DNA of 64,000 nucleotides from Propioniciclava sinopodophylli (GCF_004324755.1 NZ_SDMQ01000005.1:62001-126000); one strand, 5' to 3'; counted from the stretch's first letter, positions 1 to 7,241 are shown. Notes: generated by a model not told the origin, from the letters alone. Translations and numbers: made by a program.

Positions 1-1080
1 GTGTTCCGGCACTTCCCGATCAAGGGCTACCCGCACGACGTGGTCGGCATCGTGAGCGAGTCGGGCTACGGGCGCAACGAGTACGTCGAGACCAGCCGCG
101 ACGTCGTCGTCATCACCGCCCCCGGGCCGGGCAGCGGCAAGATGGCGACCTGCCTGTCGCAGGTCTACCACGACCATCAGCGCGGCATCGCGTCGGGGTA
201 CGCGAAGTTCGAGACGTTCCCGATCTGGAACCTGCCGCTGGATCACCCCGTCAACGTCGCCTACGAGGCCGCCACGGTCGACCTCGACGACGTGAACATG
301 ATCGACCCGTTCCACTTGGCCGCCTACGGCGAACAGGTCGTGAACTACAACCGCGACGTCGAGGTGTTCCCCGTGCTCAAGGCGCTGTTCGAGCGCGTGC
401 TGGGGGAGTCGCCGTACGCCTCGCCCACCGACATGGGCGTGAACATGGCCGGCCTGTGCATCAGCGACGACGCGGTGTGTCGCAAGGCGTCCGAGCAGGA
501 AGTCATCAGGCGCTACTTCAAGGCGCTGGTGCACGAGAAGCGCGATGAGCTCGAGTCGACCCAGTCCGACCGGGTGGCGCTGCTGATGGGCCAGCTCGGC
601 ATCGTGAAGGAGGACCGGCCCACCGTGCTGCCCGCCCTCGATCTGGAGCGGCGGACCAAGGCGCCGGCGTCCGCCATCGAGCTGCCCGACGGCACGATCG
701 TGACCGGCAAGACCTCGGAGCTGCTGGGCAACTGCTCGGCGATGCTGCTGGACGCCCTCAAGGCGCTCGCGGGCATCGACCCCGAGGTGAAGCTGCTCGC
801 GACCGAGACCATCGAGGCGATCCAGACCCTCAAGACCGACCACCTCGGCAGCCGCAACCCGCGCCTGCACACCGACGAGGTGCTCATCGCGCTGTCGATG
901 AGCGCCAACACCGACGACAACGCCCGACGGGCGCGGGCCGAGCTGCACCACCTGCGGGGCTGCGACGTGCACACCACGACGATCCTCGGCACGGTGGACG
1001 AGGGCATCTTCCGCAACCTCGGCGTCAACGTCACCAGCGAGCCGGTCTACCAGCACGCCCGCCTGTACCGGAAGAAGTGA
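1..1080 (+). CDS. DUF1846 family protein, 3' part
   Basis: The frame is open from the first base to a TGA at 1078-1080 (359 codons). It resembles the C-terminal two thirds of DUF1846 proteins, which are usually about 500 residues, so the GTG at position 1 is probably internal and roughly 130-140 residues lie outside the window. Visible landmarks are a Gly-rich APGPGSGK segment near residue 41 that could bind phosphate, a conserved middle region with [12 protein letters not shown] near residue 139, and an ordinary globular C-terminus. The family has structures but no settled biochemical role, so none is assigned. It is followed by an unrelated small membrane gene. Confidence 0.85.
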   Translation: MFRHFPIKGYPHDVVGIVSESGYGRNEYVETSRDVVVITAPGPGSGKMATCLSQVYHDHQRGIASGYAKFETFPIWNLPLDHPVNVAYEAATVDLDDVNMIDPFHLAAYGEQVVNYNRDVEVFPVLKALFERVLGESPYASPTDMGVNMAGLCISDDAVCRKASEQEVIRRYFKALVHEKRDELESTQSDRVALLMGQLGIVKEDRPTVLPALDLERRTKAPASAIELPDGTIVTGKTSELLGNCSAMLLDALKALAGIDPEVKLLATETIEAIQTLKTDHLGSRNPRLHTDEVLIALSMSANTDDNARRARAELHHLRGCDVHTTTILGTVDEGIFRNLGVNVTSEPVYQHARLYRKK

Positions 1081-1200
1081 GCCGGCCGGCTCCTGACAAG
1101 CCACAACTCGCCGAAAGCGTGCCCCGGGCAACGGATGGGCGTCTGGTTAGTATGGACGGATAGGGGGTCACCGGGACCCCTGGCCCGGAAGGACCACACC

Positions 1201-1482
1201 ATGCGCGTTGTCAACGTCGGCGGCCCGATCGCCCTGGGCGTCATCGGCGCCATCCTGTACTTCGCGATGTCCGACATGCTGCAGGGCGTCGACACCAAGA
1301 TGATCGGCCTGATCCTCATGGCGGCGGCCCTGCTCTGGCTCGTCGTCGGCCTGTTCGCCAACCGTCCCCGCTCGTCGGTGACCACCGAGCGCACCAACGT
1401 GCAGGGCACCGGGGGAGTCGCCCCGGGCCACGGCCCGGGTGGACAGTCGGTCGAGCGTGAGGTGCGCCACGACGAGCTCTGA
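1201..1482 (+). CDS. DUF6458-type small membrane protein
   Basis: This 93-residue protein has two hydrophobic segments, about residues 6-23 (GGPIALGVIGAILYFAMS) and 35-53, joined by a short loop containing GVDTKMIG. A hydrophilic Gly-rich C-terminus follows. That pattern fits the DUF6458 family of small actinobacterial membrane proteins, whose function is unknown. I chose the ATG at 1201 over an earlier in-frame ATG at 1135 because GGAAGGA sits just before it and the membrane segment begins at once. A possible -10 (TAGTAT, 1148-1153) and a GGGGTC/GACCCC hairpin (1164-1180) lie in the leader. A strong terminator follows. Confidence 0.75.
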   Translation: MRVVNVGGPIALGVIGAILYFAMSDMLQGVDTKMIGLILMAAALLWLVVGLFANRPRSSVTTERTNVQGTGGVAPGHGPGGQSVEREVRHDEL

Positions 1483-1502
1483 TCGCCTCGTCCCGAGCAC
1501 GA

Positions 1503-1530
1503 CGAGCCCCGCCGGTGACGGCGGGGCTCG
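1503..1530 (+). terminator. Intrinsic terminator after the DUF6458 gene
   Basis: A perfect 11-bp stem, CGAGCCCCGCC (1503-1513) with GGCGGGGCTCG (1520-1530), encloses a 6-nt loop and is followed by TTCG. It begins 21 bases past the stop codon. It separates the intact core genes from the decayed patch to the right. Confidence 0.8.
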
Positions 1531-1544
1531 TTCGCGTCATGGGG

Positions 1545-2061
1545 CTACTCGACGCCCTGGTTGGGCTGTCGTCGACCGGGACGGGCTCGACCTGGACAGC
1601 CTCGTCGTCGCCCTTTCTCTCGTGCTGGGTACATGATGCGCTGGATCTCCTCGGCAATCTCCGGGCCGGGCACGCCCCAGCCCTCCTCGTAGCCGTAGAC
1701 CTCGCGCAGGGGCGTCTGCCGGCGGTCGCCGTCCATGATGGAGACGTCGTCCACCGACGGGAGCGCGGGGTGCAGGACACCCGCCGCCTCGGAGACCTTG
1801 AGGAGGTCGCGCCGCAGCGTCATCACGTAGTTGACCAGCCGGTCGGCCTTGCTCGTGGGGGCGAGGCCGCGCGCCAGACAGGCGTTCTGGGTGGCGACGC
1901 CTGAGGGGCAGTGGTCGGTTGTGGCACACCTGGGCCTGGATGCAGCAGGTGGCGAACATGGCCTCGCGGGTGACGCTGACCATATCGGCGCCGAGCGCGA
2001 AGGTGACGATGGCGTTGCCGGGCAGACCGAGCTTGCCCGACTCGTCGGGCTCACGAACAGC
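1545..2061 (-). pseudogene. Remnant of an FMN-binding glutamate synthase-like protein, C-terminal part
   Basis: Only the C-terminal end of a glutamate synthase (GltB FMN domain)-like protein remains. Reading from about 2061, one frame gives SGKLGLPGNAIVTFALGAD and then CCIQAQVCH. At about 1917-1925 the reading moves to another frame, which continues DHCPSGVATQNACLARG, then LRRDLLKVSEAAGVLHP and finally EIAEEIQRIM. One extra A in TGCCACAACCGACC explains the shift (expected TGC CAC ACC GAC). The usual Gly of GCIQAQ is Cys here. The N-terminal amidotransferase-like and most FMN-binding parts are absent, so it cannot be functional. It lies at the junction between core and accessory DNA, suggesting that insertion removed its 5' part. 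After the conserved end near 1625 the frame runs on into unrelated sequence. Confidence 0.8.
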
Positions 2062-2149
2062 TCTAGCAGGCGGTCCGACACTCCTAGGGCACCGCCGTGA
2101 GGGGTGGGGTGCAGCGGACGCTTCCCCTCGCAGCTGCACCCCACCTGAC

Positions 2150-2410
2150 CTACTTGACCCTCATCTGGATGCGGATGCCCTCGCTGATGCGATTCGCGTA
2201 CTCGGTCAACTCGGGATCGGAGATCGACCCACAGACCCGGGACCACTCGCGCCGCAGCACGGGCTTGATCTCGGAGACGGGCCGACCCGTGTAGCGCCGG
2301 GGGAGGGAGTCGAACATCTTCTGGTAGTCAGAGGCGATGTCCTTCAGAGCGGGCCGAACAGCCTACTCCAGTTCCTTCTCACAGCCGGGAGTCATCTTGA
2401 AGTTAGCCAT
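2150..2410 (-). pseudogene. Small phage-type protein interrupted by an amber codon
   Basis: Reading from ATG 2410 gives MANFKMTPGCEKELE, then TAG at codon 16. The same frame then stays open and protein-like (AVRPALKDIASDYQKMFD, and later RREWSRVCGSISDPELTEY) to a TAG at 2150-2152. Without the amber codon it would be 86 residues, mixed alpha-helical and charged. Codon use across the break is uniform, which suggests a recent C-to-T change in a CAG codon. It starts 3 nt after the stop of the upstream 69-residue gene, so the two formed an operon. I recognise no family; the size and neighbours resemble small phage or conjugative-element genes. Confidence 0.6.
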
Positions 2411-2413
2411 GGC

Positions 2414-2623
2414 TCACACCCGCTGACTGATCGTCGTGCTCGGGTGGCGCTGGGCCGTGGACTCCCTGACGAACCGCCCGGTGATGGTGGAGCGGTGGAC
2501 GGTCGTCTTGTTGGACGTGCCCCGACCGATCCGCTCGGTCGTGGTGGTCCGGGGGCTCCGACGTGCGGTCGAAGTCTTCACGAAGCGCCCGGTGCGGGCG
2601 CTCCTACTCGCGGTGCGTGCCAT
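2414..2623 (-). CDS. Basic 69-residue protein with an internal duplication
   Basis: The start at ATG 2623 is chosen because GGAGG lies 7 nt upstream; an earlier in-frame ATG at 2671 has no such site. The product is rich in Arg, Ser and Thr, with no hydrophobic core. It contains two copies of a 17-residue unit, TGRFVKTSTARRSPRTT (residues 11-27) and TGRFVRESTAQRHPSTT (48-64). It precedes the broken 86-residue gene by 3 nt. Function is unknown; a nucleic-acid-binding or intrinsically disordered protein of a mobile element is an inference from composition alone. A CTAGTT/AACTAG palindrome sits in the upstream promoter region. Confidence 0.6.
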   Translation of the reverse strand: MARTASRSARTGRFVKTSTARRSPRTTTTERIGRGTSNKTTVHRSTITGRFVRESTAQRHPSTTISQRV

Positions 2624-2692
2624 GAGGCAGCCTCCGTTCTGGGCCGTGGCCCATTTGCAAGCACTGCGCATGGAGCGACTAGAGTCGGAGTC

Positions 2693-2708
2693 CTAGTTCC
2701 CCAACTAG
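2693..2708. promoter_or_regulatory. Palindrome CTAGTTCCCCAACTAG, possible operator
   Basis: A perfect 6-bp inverted repeat (CTAGTT, 2693-2698; AACTAG, 2703-2708) surrounds CCCC. A third CTAGTT occurs at 2771-2776. The palindrome lies 70-85 bases before the minus-strand 69-residue gene and overlaps a possible minus-strand -35 (TTGGGG). It also lies upstream of the plus-strand DUF1643 gene. A repressor site for either gene is plausible but unproven. Confidence 0.4.
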
Positions 2709-2839
2709 ACACCAGGCCCTGAGCGCTCCACCCCGGAGTGTTCGGGGCTTCGGTGCTCTTGAGGAGAAGTCTAGTTGCTGCTAATGACAACCATGTAGTT
2801 CCGCGTTTGGGCACGCAGACTCTGGCGTAGGCTTACCGG

Positions 2840-3313
2840 GTGGCTGAGCGCGGGACGTTGCTGGTGATCGGGAGCAATCCGCCCGCCGAGACCAGTGGTC
2901 AACGCACCCTGGCCCGCGTCCAGCAGGTTGCGACGATCCTTGACTTCGAGGAAGCCGTCCTCGCCAACCTCTTCGCGCTTCCGACCTACCGTAGTGGCGG
3001 CATCGCTGATCTCGGAAGGAGCCCAGACGGCTGGCTGGACGCCCGCTCCGCTCTTGTCTCTGGCCTCGATGACTGCGACGGCGTGCTCCTGGCGTACGGC
3101 ACCCAGGAGCCCAGCGGTGAGGCCCGGGCTCATCACCGGGAGCAGGTTCGCTGGCTGGACGAGCAGATCGAGGATCGGTCCCTGCCGACTTGGTGGGTTG
3201 GGGGCGCTCCTCGCCACCCCTCGCGGTGGCAGCGGTACACCTGGCGGGAGTTGCCGGGGGTGGAGTTCAGGGAGGCACTGGAGAGGTCGCTCTGCCACGT
3301 GCCCACGGCCTGA
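2840..3313 (+). CDS. DUF1643-like protein
   Basis: This 157-residue soluble protein begins LLVIGSNPPAETSGQRTLAR, followed at about residue 42 by a NLFALPTYR segment. A GVLLAYG strand comes near residue 81 and a WWVGGAPRHPSRW segment near residue 119. The N-x-P start, the NLFA strand, the strand ending in a small residue plus Gly and the GxPRHP motif match DUF1643, a family common in phages and accessory regions with no known reaction. GTG 2840 is taken as the start because TAGGCT (2828-2833) lies 6 nt upstream and TTTGGG at 2806-2811, an arrangement typical of leaderless actinobacterial genes. It is one of the few intact genes in this patch. Confidence 0.65.
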   Translation: MAERGTLLVIGSNPPAETSGQRTLARVQQVATILDFEEAVLANLFALPTYRSGGIADLGRSPDGWLDARSALVSGLDDCDGVLLAYGTQEPSGEARAHHREQVRWLDEQIEDRSLPTWWVGGAPRHPSRWQRYTWRELPGVEFREALERSLCHVPTA

Positions 3314-3323
3314 GGCCCGGGAC

Positions 3324-3591
3324 TCACGTCTCGAAGATGTCTCGACGCAACTCTTGGTAGATGGCCATATCGGCTCGGAAGAGAGGGGCCAGTTTGTCTT
3401 CCGCGAATGAGCGCGCTGTAGACCCTGGTTGGCCGAGCGAGAGAGCCTTGCGAATCTCCACATACATCGGGCCGGAGGCGGACTTTACGTCATCCGCATC
3501 TCAGCGCGGCGAACTCCTTTTCCAGGTCGTCACCGAGTTGTTTGTCGGCCTTTCGGGCCTGGAGGGTGTCCTTGGGGTGCTGCTGGGTCAT
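3324..3591 (-). pseudogene. Small accessory gene with a single frameshift
   Basis: From ATG 3591, with AGGAGG ideally placed upstream, the reading is MTQQHPKDTLQARKADKQLG and so on to residue 31, then a premature TGA. Moving forward by one base near 3495 restores a coherent frame: DDVKSASGPMYVEIRKALSL, then FAEDKLAPLFRADMAIYQEL, ending in TGA at 3324-3326. The total of 268 nt is one more than a multiple of three, as expected for a 1-nt insertion. The restored product would be about 88 residues, helical and charged. It shares an ATGA overlap with the small membrane ORF before it. Family unknown. A sequencing error would also explain the shift. Confidence 0.55.
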
Positions 3592-3764
3592 GACGGTCCC
3601 TCCTGAGGTGTGCTTGCGCTAGTGGTGCTATCGAGCGTAGGGAGACAGGTGTACGACCCGCACCGAACCCAGCAGGCGATGAAGATGCCGACGAGGACCA
3701 ACGGGAGATAGAACGGCAGGATCGACCAAGACCGTCGCCCAGGGCAAGCACGACATCGCCACAT
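3588..3764 (-). CDS. Possible 58-residue single-pass membrane protein
   Basis: Reading from ATG 3764 gives a basic N-terminus, one hydrophobic helix (SILPFYLPLVLVGIFIACWV, about residues 14-33) and a short polar tail. Its TGA overlaps the ATG of the next gene (ATGA at 3591-3588), the coupling seen in many real gene pairs of this genome. No strong ribosome site precedes it. The gene also lies head to head with the plus-strand gene at 3895. It could be a small membrane partner of the broken downstream protein, but existence as a gene is not certain. Confidence 0.4.
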   Translation of the reverse strand: MWRCRACPGRRSWSILPFYLPLVLVGIFIACWVRCGSYTCLPTLDSTTSASTPQEGPS

Positions 3765-3894
3765 TCTCGCTTCAACCCGTCCAGATAGGAGGCCGGTGGT
3801 CTGGACCGCCGCGAGGGAAGAGGCCCAGGCCGCTCGCCGTCGGTTCGGGCACGCGCGTGCAGTGAAGGCCACGCCACGCTGGTTTAATGGGCTC

Positions 3895-4674
3895 ATGCCC
3901 TGGTTGCCTTTCCGTGATCGCGCCATGAACCCAGACGAAATGGAGGCACTCCGTCTGGTGCTCAGTACGTACCGTGACAGTTCTGGACAGAACCAGACCA
4001 AGATCGGGTCCATGCCGGGCTTCCGGGACTTCGAGCGGGGGCTGGCCAGCGTCATCGGTGGCACCGCAGCCGAGAACAAGGGTGTCTTCGACGTGATCCG
4101 AACAGTAACCCCTGGGCCTGGCTTCGGGGTCTCCTGCAAGATGGCCCGCTTCGCCCCGACAGCACAAGAGGCTGCCTTCGTGGAGTTGAGCAACGCAGCC
4201 GCGAAGTTCCGAGCACACCTGCTGGAACGTCAGATCAACTGGGTCACCGAGCCGCAGTTGGCGGGACCAGCCATCATCGAACTCGTGACTTCTTGGCATC
4301 AGGCGGATGCCGACGCGCTGGGACTCGATCTTCAGGCGAGCAAGTACGCCGTCCTGAGTCGGAGCAGCAACTGGACCGAGTTCCAGTTGTCGGCATACCC
4401 GCTCGATCTCTATGGCTTCAACCCCATCGGGGACATCGAATGGTCGTCTACCAAGAGCCGTGTGGATGGGCACGTCGACATCGGCGGCAGGAAGCACCTT
4501 CTGTGGCAGTGGTACCCGAACAGTGGCGGGCAGTTGAAGTGGTGGCCCCCTCTGGCTTGGGCGGACTGGGCCACCTCACGCTTCACACTGGAAGAAGCCC
4601 CCATCGTCCTTCCCACGGCTCGCGCCAAGGAATACTTCCCTAACCTTTGGCCGGGTGGGTTCACCCCCGCTTGA
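3895..4674 (+). CDS. Unrecognised 259-residue protein, possible restriction endonuclease
   Basis: I chose ATG 3895 because TTTAAT (3883-3888) lies 6 nt upstream, a leaderless layout. An open frame exists from 3796, but its extra residues are Arg-rich and unlikely. The protein is soluble and Trp-rich near its C-terminus. After SGQNQTKIGSMPGFRDFERG comes AENKGVFDVI and, shortly after, GFGVSCKM. An acidic residue followed by S-x-K resembles the active-site order of some Cfr10I/NgoMIV-type endonucleases. That is a weak match, read by eye. Support comes from the partner: its last 14 bases overlap the convergent adenine methylase gene, so the pair could be a restriction-modification system. Confidence 0.5.
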   Translation: MPWLPFRDRAMNPDEMEALRLVLSTYRDSSGQNQTKIGSMPGFRDFERGLASVIGGTAAENKGVFDVIRTVTPGPGFGVSCKMARFAPTAQEAAFVELSNAAAKFRAHLLERQINWVTEPQLAGPAIIELVTSWHQADADALGLDLQASKYAVLSRSSNWTEFQLSAYPLDLYGFNPIGDIEWSSTKSRVDGHVDIGGRKHLLWQWYPNSGGQLKWWPPLAWADWATSRFTLEEAPIVLPTARAKEYFPNLWPGGFTPA

Positions 4675-5500
4675 CCCACAGCACCTCTGAGCGGCTGGCT
4701 CCCTTTTCGACCTTGGGTGCCTTCATCACGATGCGTTCCCAGCCTTCGAGCGACTCGTCATAGAGGGAGTTCGCATACCCGCTCAGGACCACGGGGCCTT
4801 GATGCTGGACGAGAGCCCCCAGCAGTTCGACGTGGTGCTCCACCTCCACCTCTTCGGAGTACATCTTCTGCGTTCGAGTCTCGTGCAGGTACGGAGGGTC
4901 GGCGTAGATCAGCACGTCCCGAGCGTTGAAGCGCCGGACCACGGAGAGCGCGTCCCGGTTCTCGATCTCAGCGTCCGAGAGTCGCCAAGCCAGGGTCCGA
5001 AGTTGATCCGGCACCTTCTGCCAGCGGTGCGACATCCCTCCCGCACGCTGGTGAACACCACGGTTCTTCCAGCCGGTCTTCTTGGCCAGGTCACTGGCGT
5101 GCGCTTGCCAGACACGCACGACGAAACGTCGCGCATCCTCCAGCGGATCACCAGTCGTCACATCGGAGACCGCATACTCGTCCCGGCTCCAAGGGGTGGT
5201 CTCCAACGCCCAGCAAAGGTCCTCAGTCTGGTCCCGGAGAACTTTCCAGAGGTTGACAACCTGGCCGTTTAGGTCGTTGAGGACCTCATGGGGGGAGGGG
5301 GCCTTGGAAAAGAAGACCGCCCCTGAGCCGAAGTACGGTTCGACGTAGTGATAGTGCGGCCCGAACTCCGCTGCGATCCTCCCGGCCAGCGACCACTTGG
5401 CACCGGGGTAGCGTAACGCTGCCGCGCTCCGGCGTACGGCGGGCGTACTCGCTTCAACCAGGGTCATCTGCTTCCAATCCAGCGGGGGTATTGCGGTCAT
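4661..5500 (-). CDS. D12-class adenine-specific DNA methyltransferase (Dam-like)
   Basis: This enzyme would transfer a methyl group from S-adenosylmethionine to N6 of adenine in a specific DNA site. The 279-residue protein has the family's motifs in order: ALRYPGAKW near residue 28 (the FxGxK-like SAM motif), YVEPYFGSGAVFF near residue 53, and the catalytic DPPY near residue 200, followed by HETRTQ. The length is normal for Dam/D12 enzymes. GGAGG lies 9 nt before ATG 5500. It converges on, and overlaps, a possible restriction enzyme gene. It could equally be a lone phage-type methylase, as none of the nearby genes is a confirmed endonuclease. Confidence 0.88.
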   Translation of the reverse strand: MTAIPPLDWKQMTLVEASTPAVRRSAAALRYPGAKWSLAGRIAAEFGPHYHYVEPYFGSGAVFFSKAPSPHEVLNDLNGQVVNLWKVLRDQTEDLCWALETTPWSRDEYAVSDVTTGDPLEDARRFVVRVWQAHASDLAKKTGWKNRGVHQRAGGMSHRWQKVPDQLRTLAWRLSDAEIENRDALSVVRRFNARDVLIYADPPYLHETRTQKMYSEEVEVEHHVELLGALVQHQGPVVLSGYANSLYDESLEGWERIVMKAPKVEKGASRSEVLWVKRG

Positions 5501-5573
5501 GACTGTCCTCCATCTTAGGCTCGCGCCCGGCGCGGTCGTTGATGCCTAGATGCGCGGCGCGTCTTGGCATTTA

Positions 5574-5587
5574 CGAACAACTGTTCG
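5574..5587. promoter_or_regulatory. LexA (SOS) box
   Basis: CGAAC-AACT-GTTCG is a perfect palindrome fitting the Gram-positive/actinobacterial SOS consensus CGAAC-N4-GTTCG. It lies 74 bases before the divergent methylase start at 5500 and about 100 bases before the broken plus-strand gene beginning near 5686. It is AT-richer than its surroundings. It implies DNA-damage control of one or both neighbours. Confidence 0.6.
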
Positions 5588-5685
5588 ATACTGAAGTCAA
5601 GCAGGACCCACTGACAGTCTTGGCAACCGCCCCAGACTCGGGGACAGAGACCGACACCAGACCGGAAGGCCGGCGCACCCAACCC

Positions 5686-6384
5686 ATGCCCACGCTCGAC
5701 CCCGACGATCTACAGCCGCTGGAAGCAGACGGCCTGGCATGGCTCGTCTACCTTGTGGTCGACCCGTCCGTGGAGCCCACCAGCCATCCCCAGGGCGAGG
5801 TCGTCTAGGTCGGTCTCTCGGCCACAGGGCGTGACCTTGCCGAGGCCGGGGACCCTCGCTCGCTTCCTGACTACGAGGTGCCTGCGCGCCAGCGCCTGCA
5901 AGAGATCATCGACCGTGGCCGTACTCCGGTGATCGAGGTCTTGGCTGACCGCCTGCCGCCCGAAGGCCGTGAGGATCGCGCAACGGCCATGAGGGACGCT
6001 CTGGTGCAGGGCTTGTGGCCGCGCCCACTCAACGCGGTCCAGAGCCCGATGCCATCATCCGGCTGCCCGGACTAGTGCTGAGTGCCTCGCTGTCGGCCCG
6101 CCCGACCACGCCCCCGGACCACTTCGGCGTGGTGTATTCCCTCATCGATCTGGCTGATCGCCGCTGGTCCAAGGCTGGCTACGGGGTTGATCCGCCCCGG
6201 GCTGGTCCTTGGTGCCTACCTCATCGAACGTGCAGAGCAGGACCCCGAGGTCCTCCAGCACGTGACCCTCCACGTGAGCACCGACGAGCGCGGCATGGCC
6301 CTCCAGCGGCTCCTAACGGGCACCGCCCTCTCGGTGGGCTTCAGCACGCCCTCCGAGCCCCTGCGCTGGCTGCGCGAGCCATGA
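5686..6384 (+). pseudogene. Broken gene with a GIY-YIG-like N-terminus
   Basis: From ATG 5686 the frame reads MPTLDPDDLQPLEADGLAWL, VYLVVDPS and GEVV, then TAG (5806-5808). It continues VGLSATGRDLAEAG, ARQRLQEIIDRGRTPVIEVL and LVQGLWPRPLNAVQ. If the amber codon replaces a Tyr codon (TAC), the order VYLVVDP...VYVGLS resembles GIY-YIG nuclease modules. The ARLxxI...GxxPxIEVL and GLWPxLxNA features fit this too. A further shift near 6040 leads into IIRLPGLVLSASLSARP, and another near 6185 into RPGLVLGAYLIERAEQDPEV. At least three lesions make it nonfunctional. It lies downstream of the LexA box, so the ancestor may have been SOS-induced. The nuclease label is tentative; the pseudogene call is firmer. 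Confidence 0.5.
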
Positions 6385-6702
6385 GTAGCGCAGCACGTTG
6401 TACTTCGCGTCTTCGGGGATCATGCCCACCAAGCGGGCAGTGCGGATCAGGTCCGACAGGTCTGTGACCATCGTCCACACCCGCGCGACGGCTCGCCAAG
6501 CTTCCGCGTCCTCGGCATCGGGCAGGATGCGGTAGACCTCACGCTCGACCAAGGCCCGGCGCTGTGTGCCCGGGGTGTCGGGGTCGCAGGCGACATCCAG
6601 GAATGACCCACGGGTCAGCACTCGGGCCAGCGCCACGGTCTCGGGATAGACGAGGAGGCCAGGGGAGTGGTCGACAACGCTCAGCCCGCTCCTCCAGGAC
6701 AT
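6313..6702 (-). CDS. Unrecognised 129-residue protein, possibly a fragment
   Basis: The codon pattern and composition look coding (LSVVDHSPGLLVYPETVALA near the N-terminus, then EVYRILPDAEDAEAWRAVAR, then PEDAKYNVLRYSWLAQ). The frame is also open to a TTG at 6747, but ATG 6702 is preferred because an AT-rich palindrome that includes a plausible -10 (CATTAT on the minus strand, 6732-6727) sits 25 nt upstream. The last 30 or so residues look like read-through into the opposing broken gene, so the 3' end may be lost. No membrane segment or catalytic motif is seen. Function unknown. Confidence 0.4.
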   Translation of the reverse strand: MSWRSGLSVVDHSPGLLVYPETVALARVLTRGSFLDVACDPDTPGTQRRALVEREVYRILPDAEDAEAWRAVARVWTMVTDLSDLIRTARLVGMIPEDAKYNVLRYSWLAQPAQGLGGRAEAHREGGAR

Positions 6703-6726
6703 CGAGCACGCACGCCGGCTAATGTC

Positions 6727-6740
6727 ATAATGTGCATTAT
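6727..6740. promoter_or_regulatory. AT-rich palindrome ATAATG-TG-CATTAT
   Basis: Perfect 6-bp arms with a 2-nt spacer lie in otherwise GC-rich DNA. The site overlaps the probable minus-strand -10 of the gene starting at 6702, as expected for a repressor operator. It marks the right edge of the decayed patch; the next gene (VOC protein) ends at 6769. Confidence 0.4.
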
Positions 6741-6768
6741 CGGACAACCGCGGGGTGCGCGTCTGGGG

Positions 6769-7203
6769 TCAGTTGCCCGTCTCCTCGGTGGCCGGGACGG
6801 TGAAGGCCCACATCACGCCGAACTTGTCGAACACCGTGCCGTAGTGGTCGCCCCACGGGGCCAGCTCGAAGGACATGTTGACCGCACCGCCGGCCTCGAC
6901 GAGCGTAGCGAGGCACGCGCGTGCCTCCTCGACGTCGTCGAAGCCGTACAGCAGCGAGTAGATGGTGTCCTTGACCGCGTAGGTCTCGCCGGGCATCTGG
7001 TCGCTGCCGCTGATGGTGCCGCCGGGCAGGGTCAGGGTCGCGTGGGCCACGGCGTCGGGATCGGGCTCGAACGGCATGCCCTCCATGGGCGGCATGTCGC
7101 CGTACTTGACGATGGACAATTCGCCGCCGAAAACGTCACGGTAGTGCTCGAAGGCCTCCTGGGTGGTGCCGGGGTACGCGATGTAGGTGGACAGGTTCTT
7201 CAT
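6769..7203 (-). CDS. VOC family protein, PhnB/glyoxalase type
   Basis: This 144-residue protein has the paired beta-alpha-beta-beta-beta layout of the vicinal oxygen chelate superfamily. It starts with STYIAYPGTTQEAFEHYRDV, has HATLTLPGGTISGSD in the middle and WGDHYGTVFDKFGVMWAF near the end. It resembles PhnB-like proteins, which usually lack a proven substrate. GGAGAAG precedes ATG 7203. It lies 38 nt after an AraC-type regulator gene on the same strand, so the regulator may be cotranscribed with it. The enzyme class is clear; the reaction is not. Confidence 0.85.
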   Translation of the reverse strand: MKNLSTYIAYPGTTQEAFEHYRDVFGGELSIVKYGDMPPMEGMPFEPDPDAVAHATLTLPGGTISGSDQMPGETYAVKDTIYSLLYGFDDVEEARACLATLVEAGGAVNMSFELAPWGDHYGTVFDKFGVMWAFTVPATEETGN

Positions 7204-7241
7204 GGTGCTTCTCCTCGTGGGTGATGCCGATGAGGACGACG

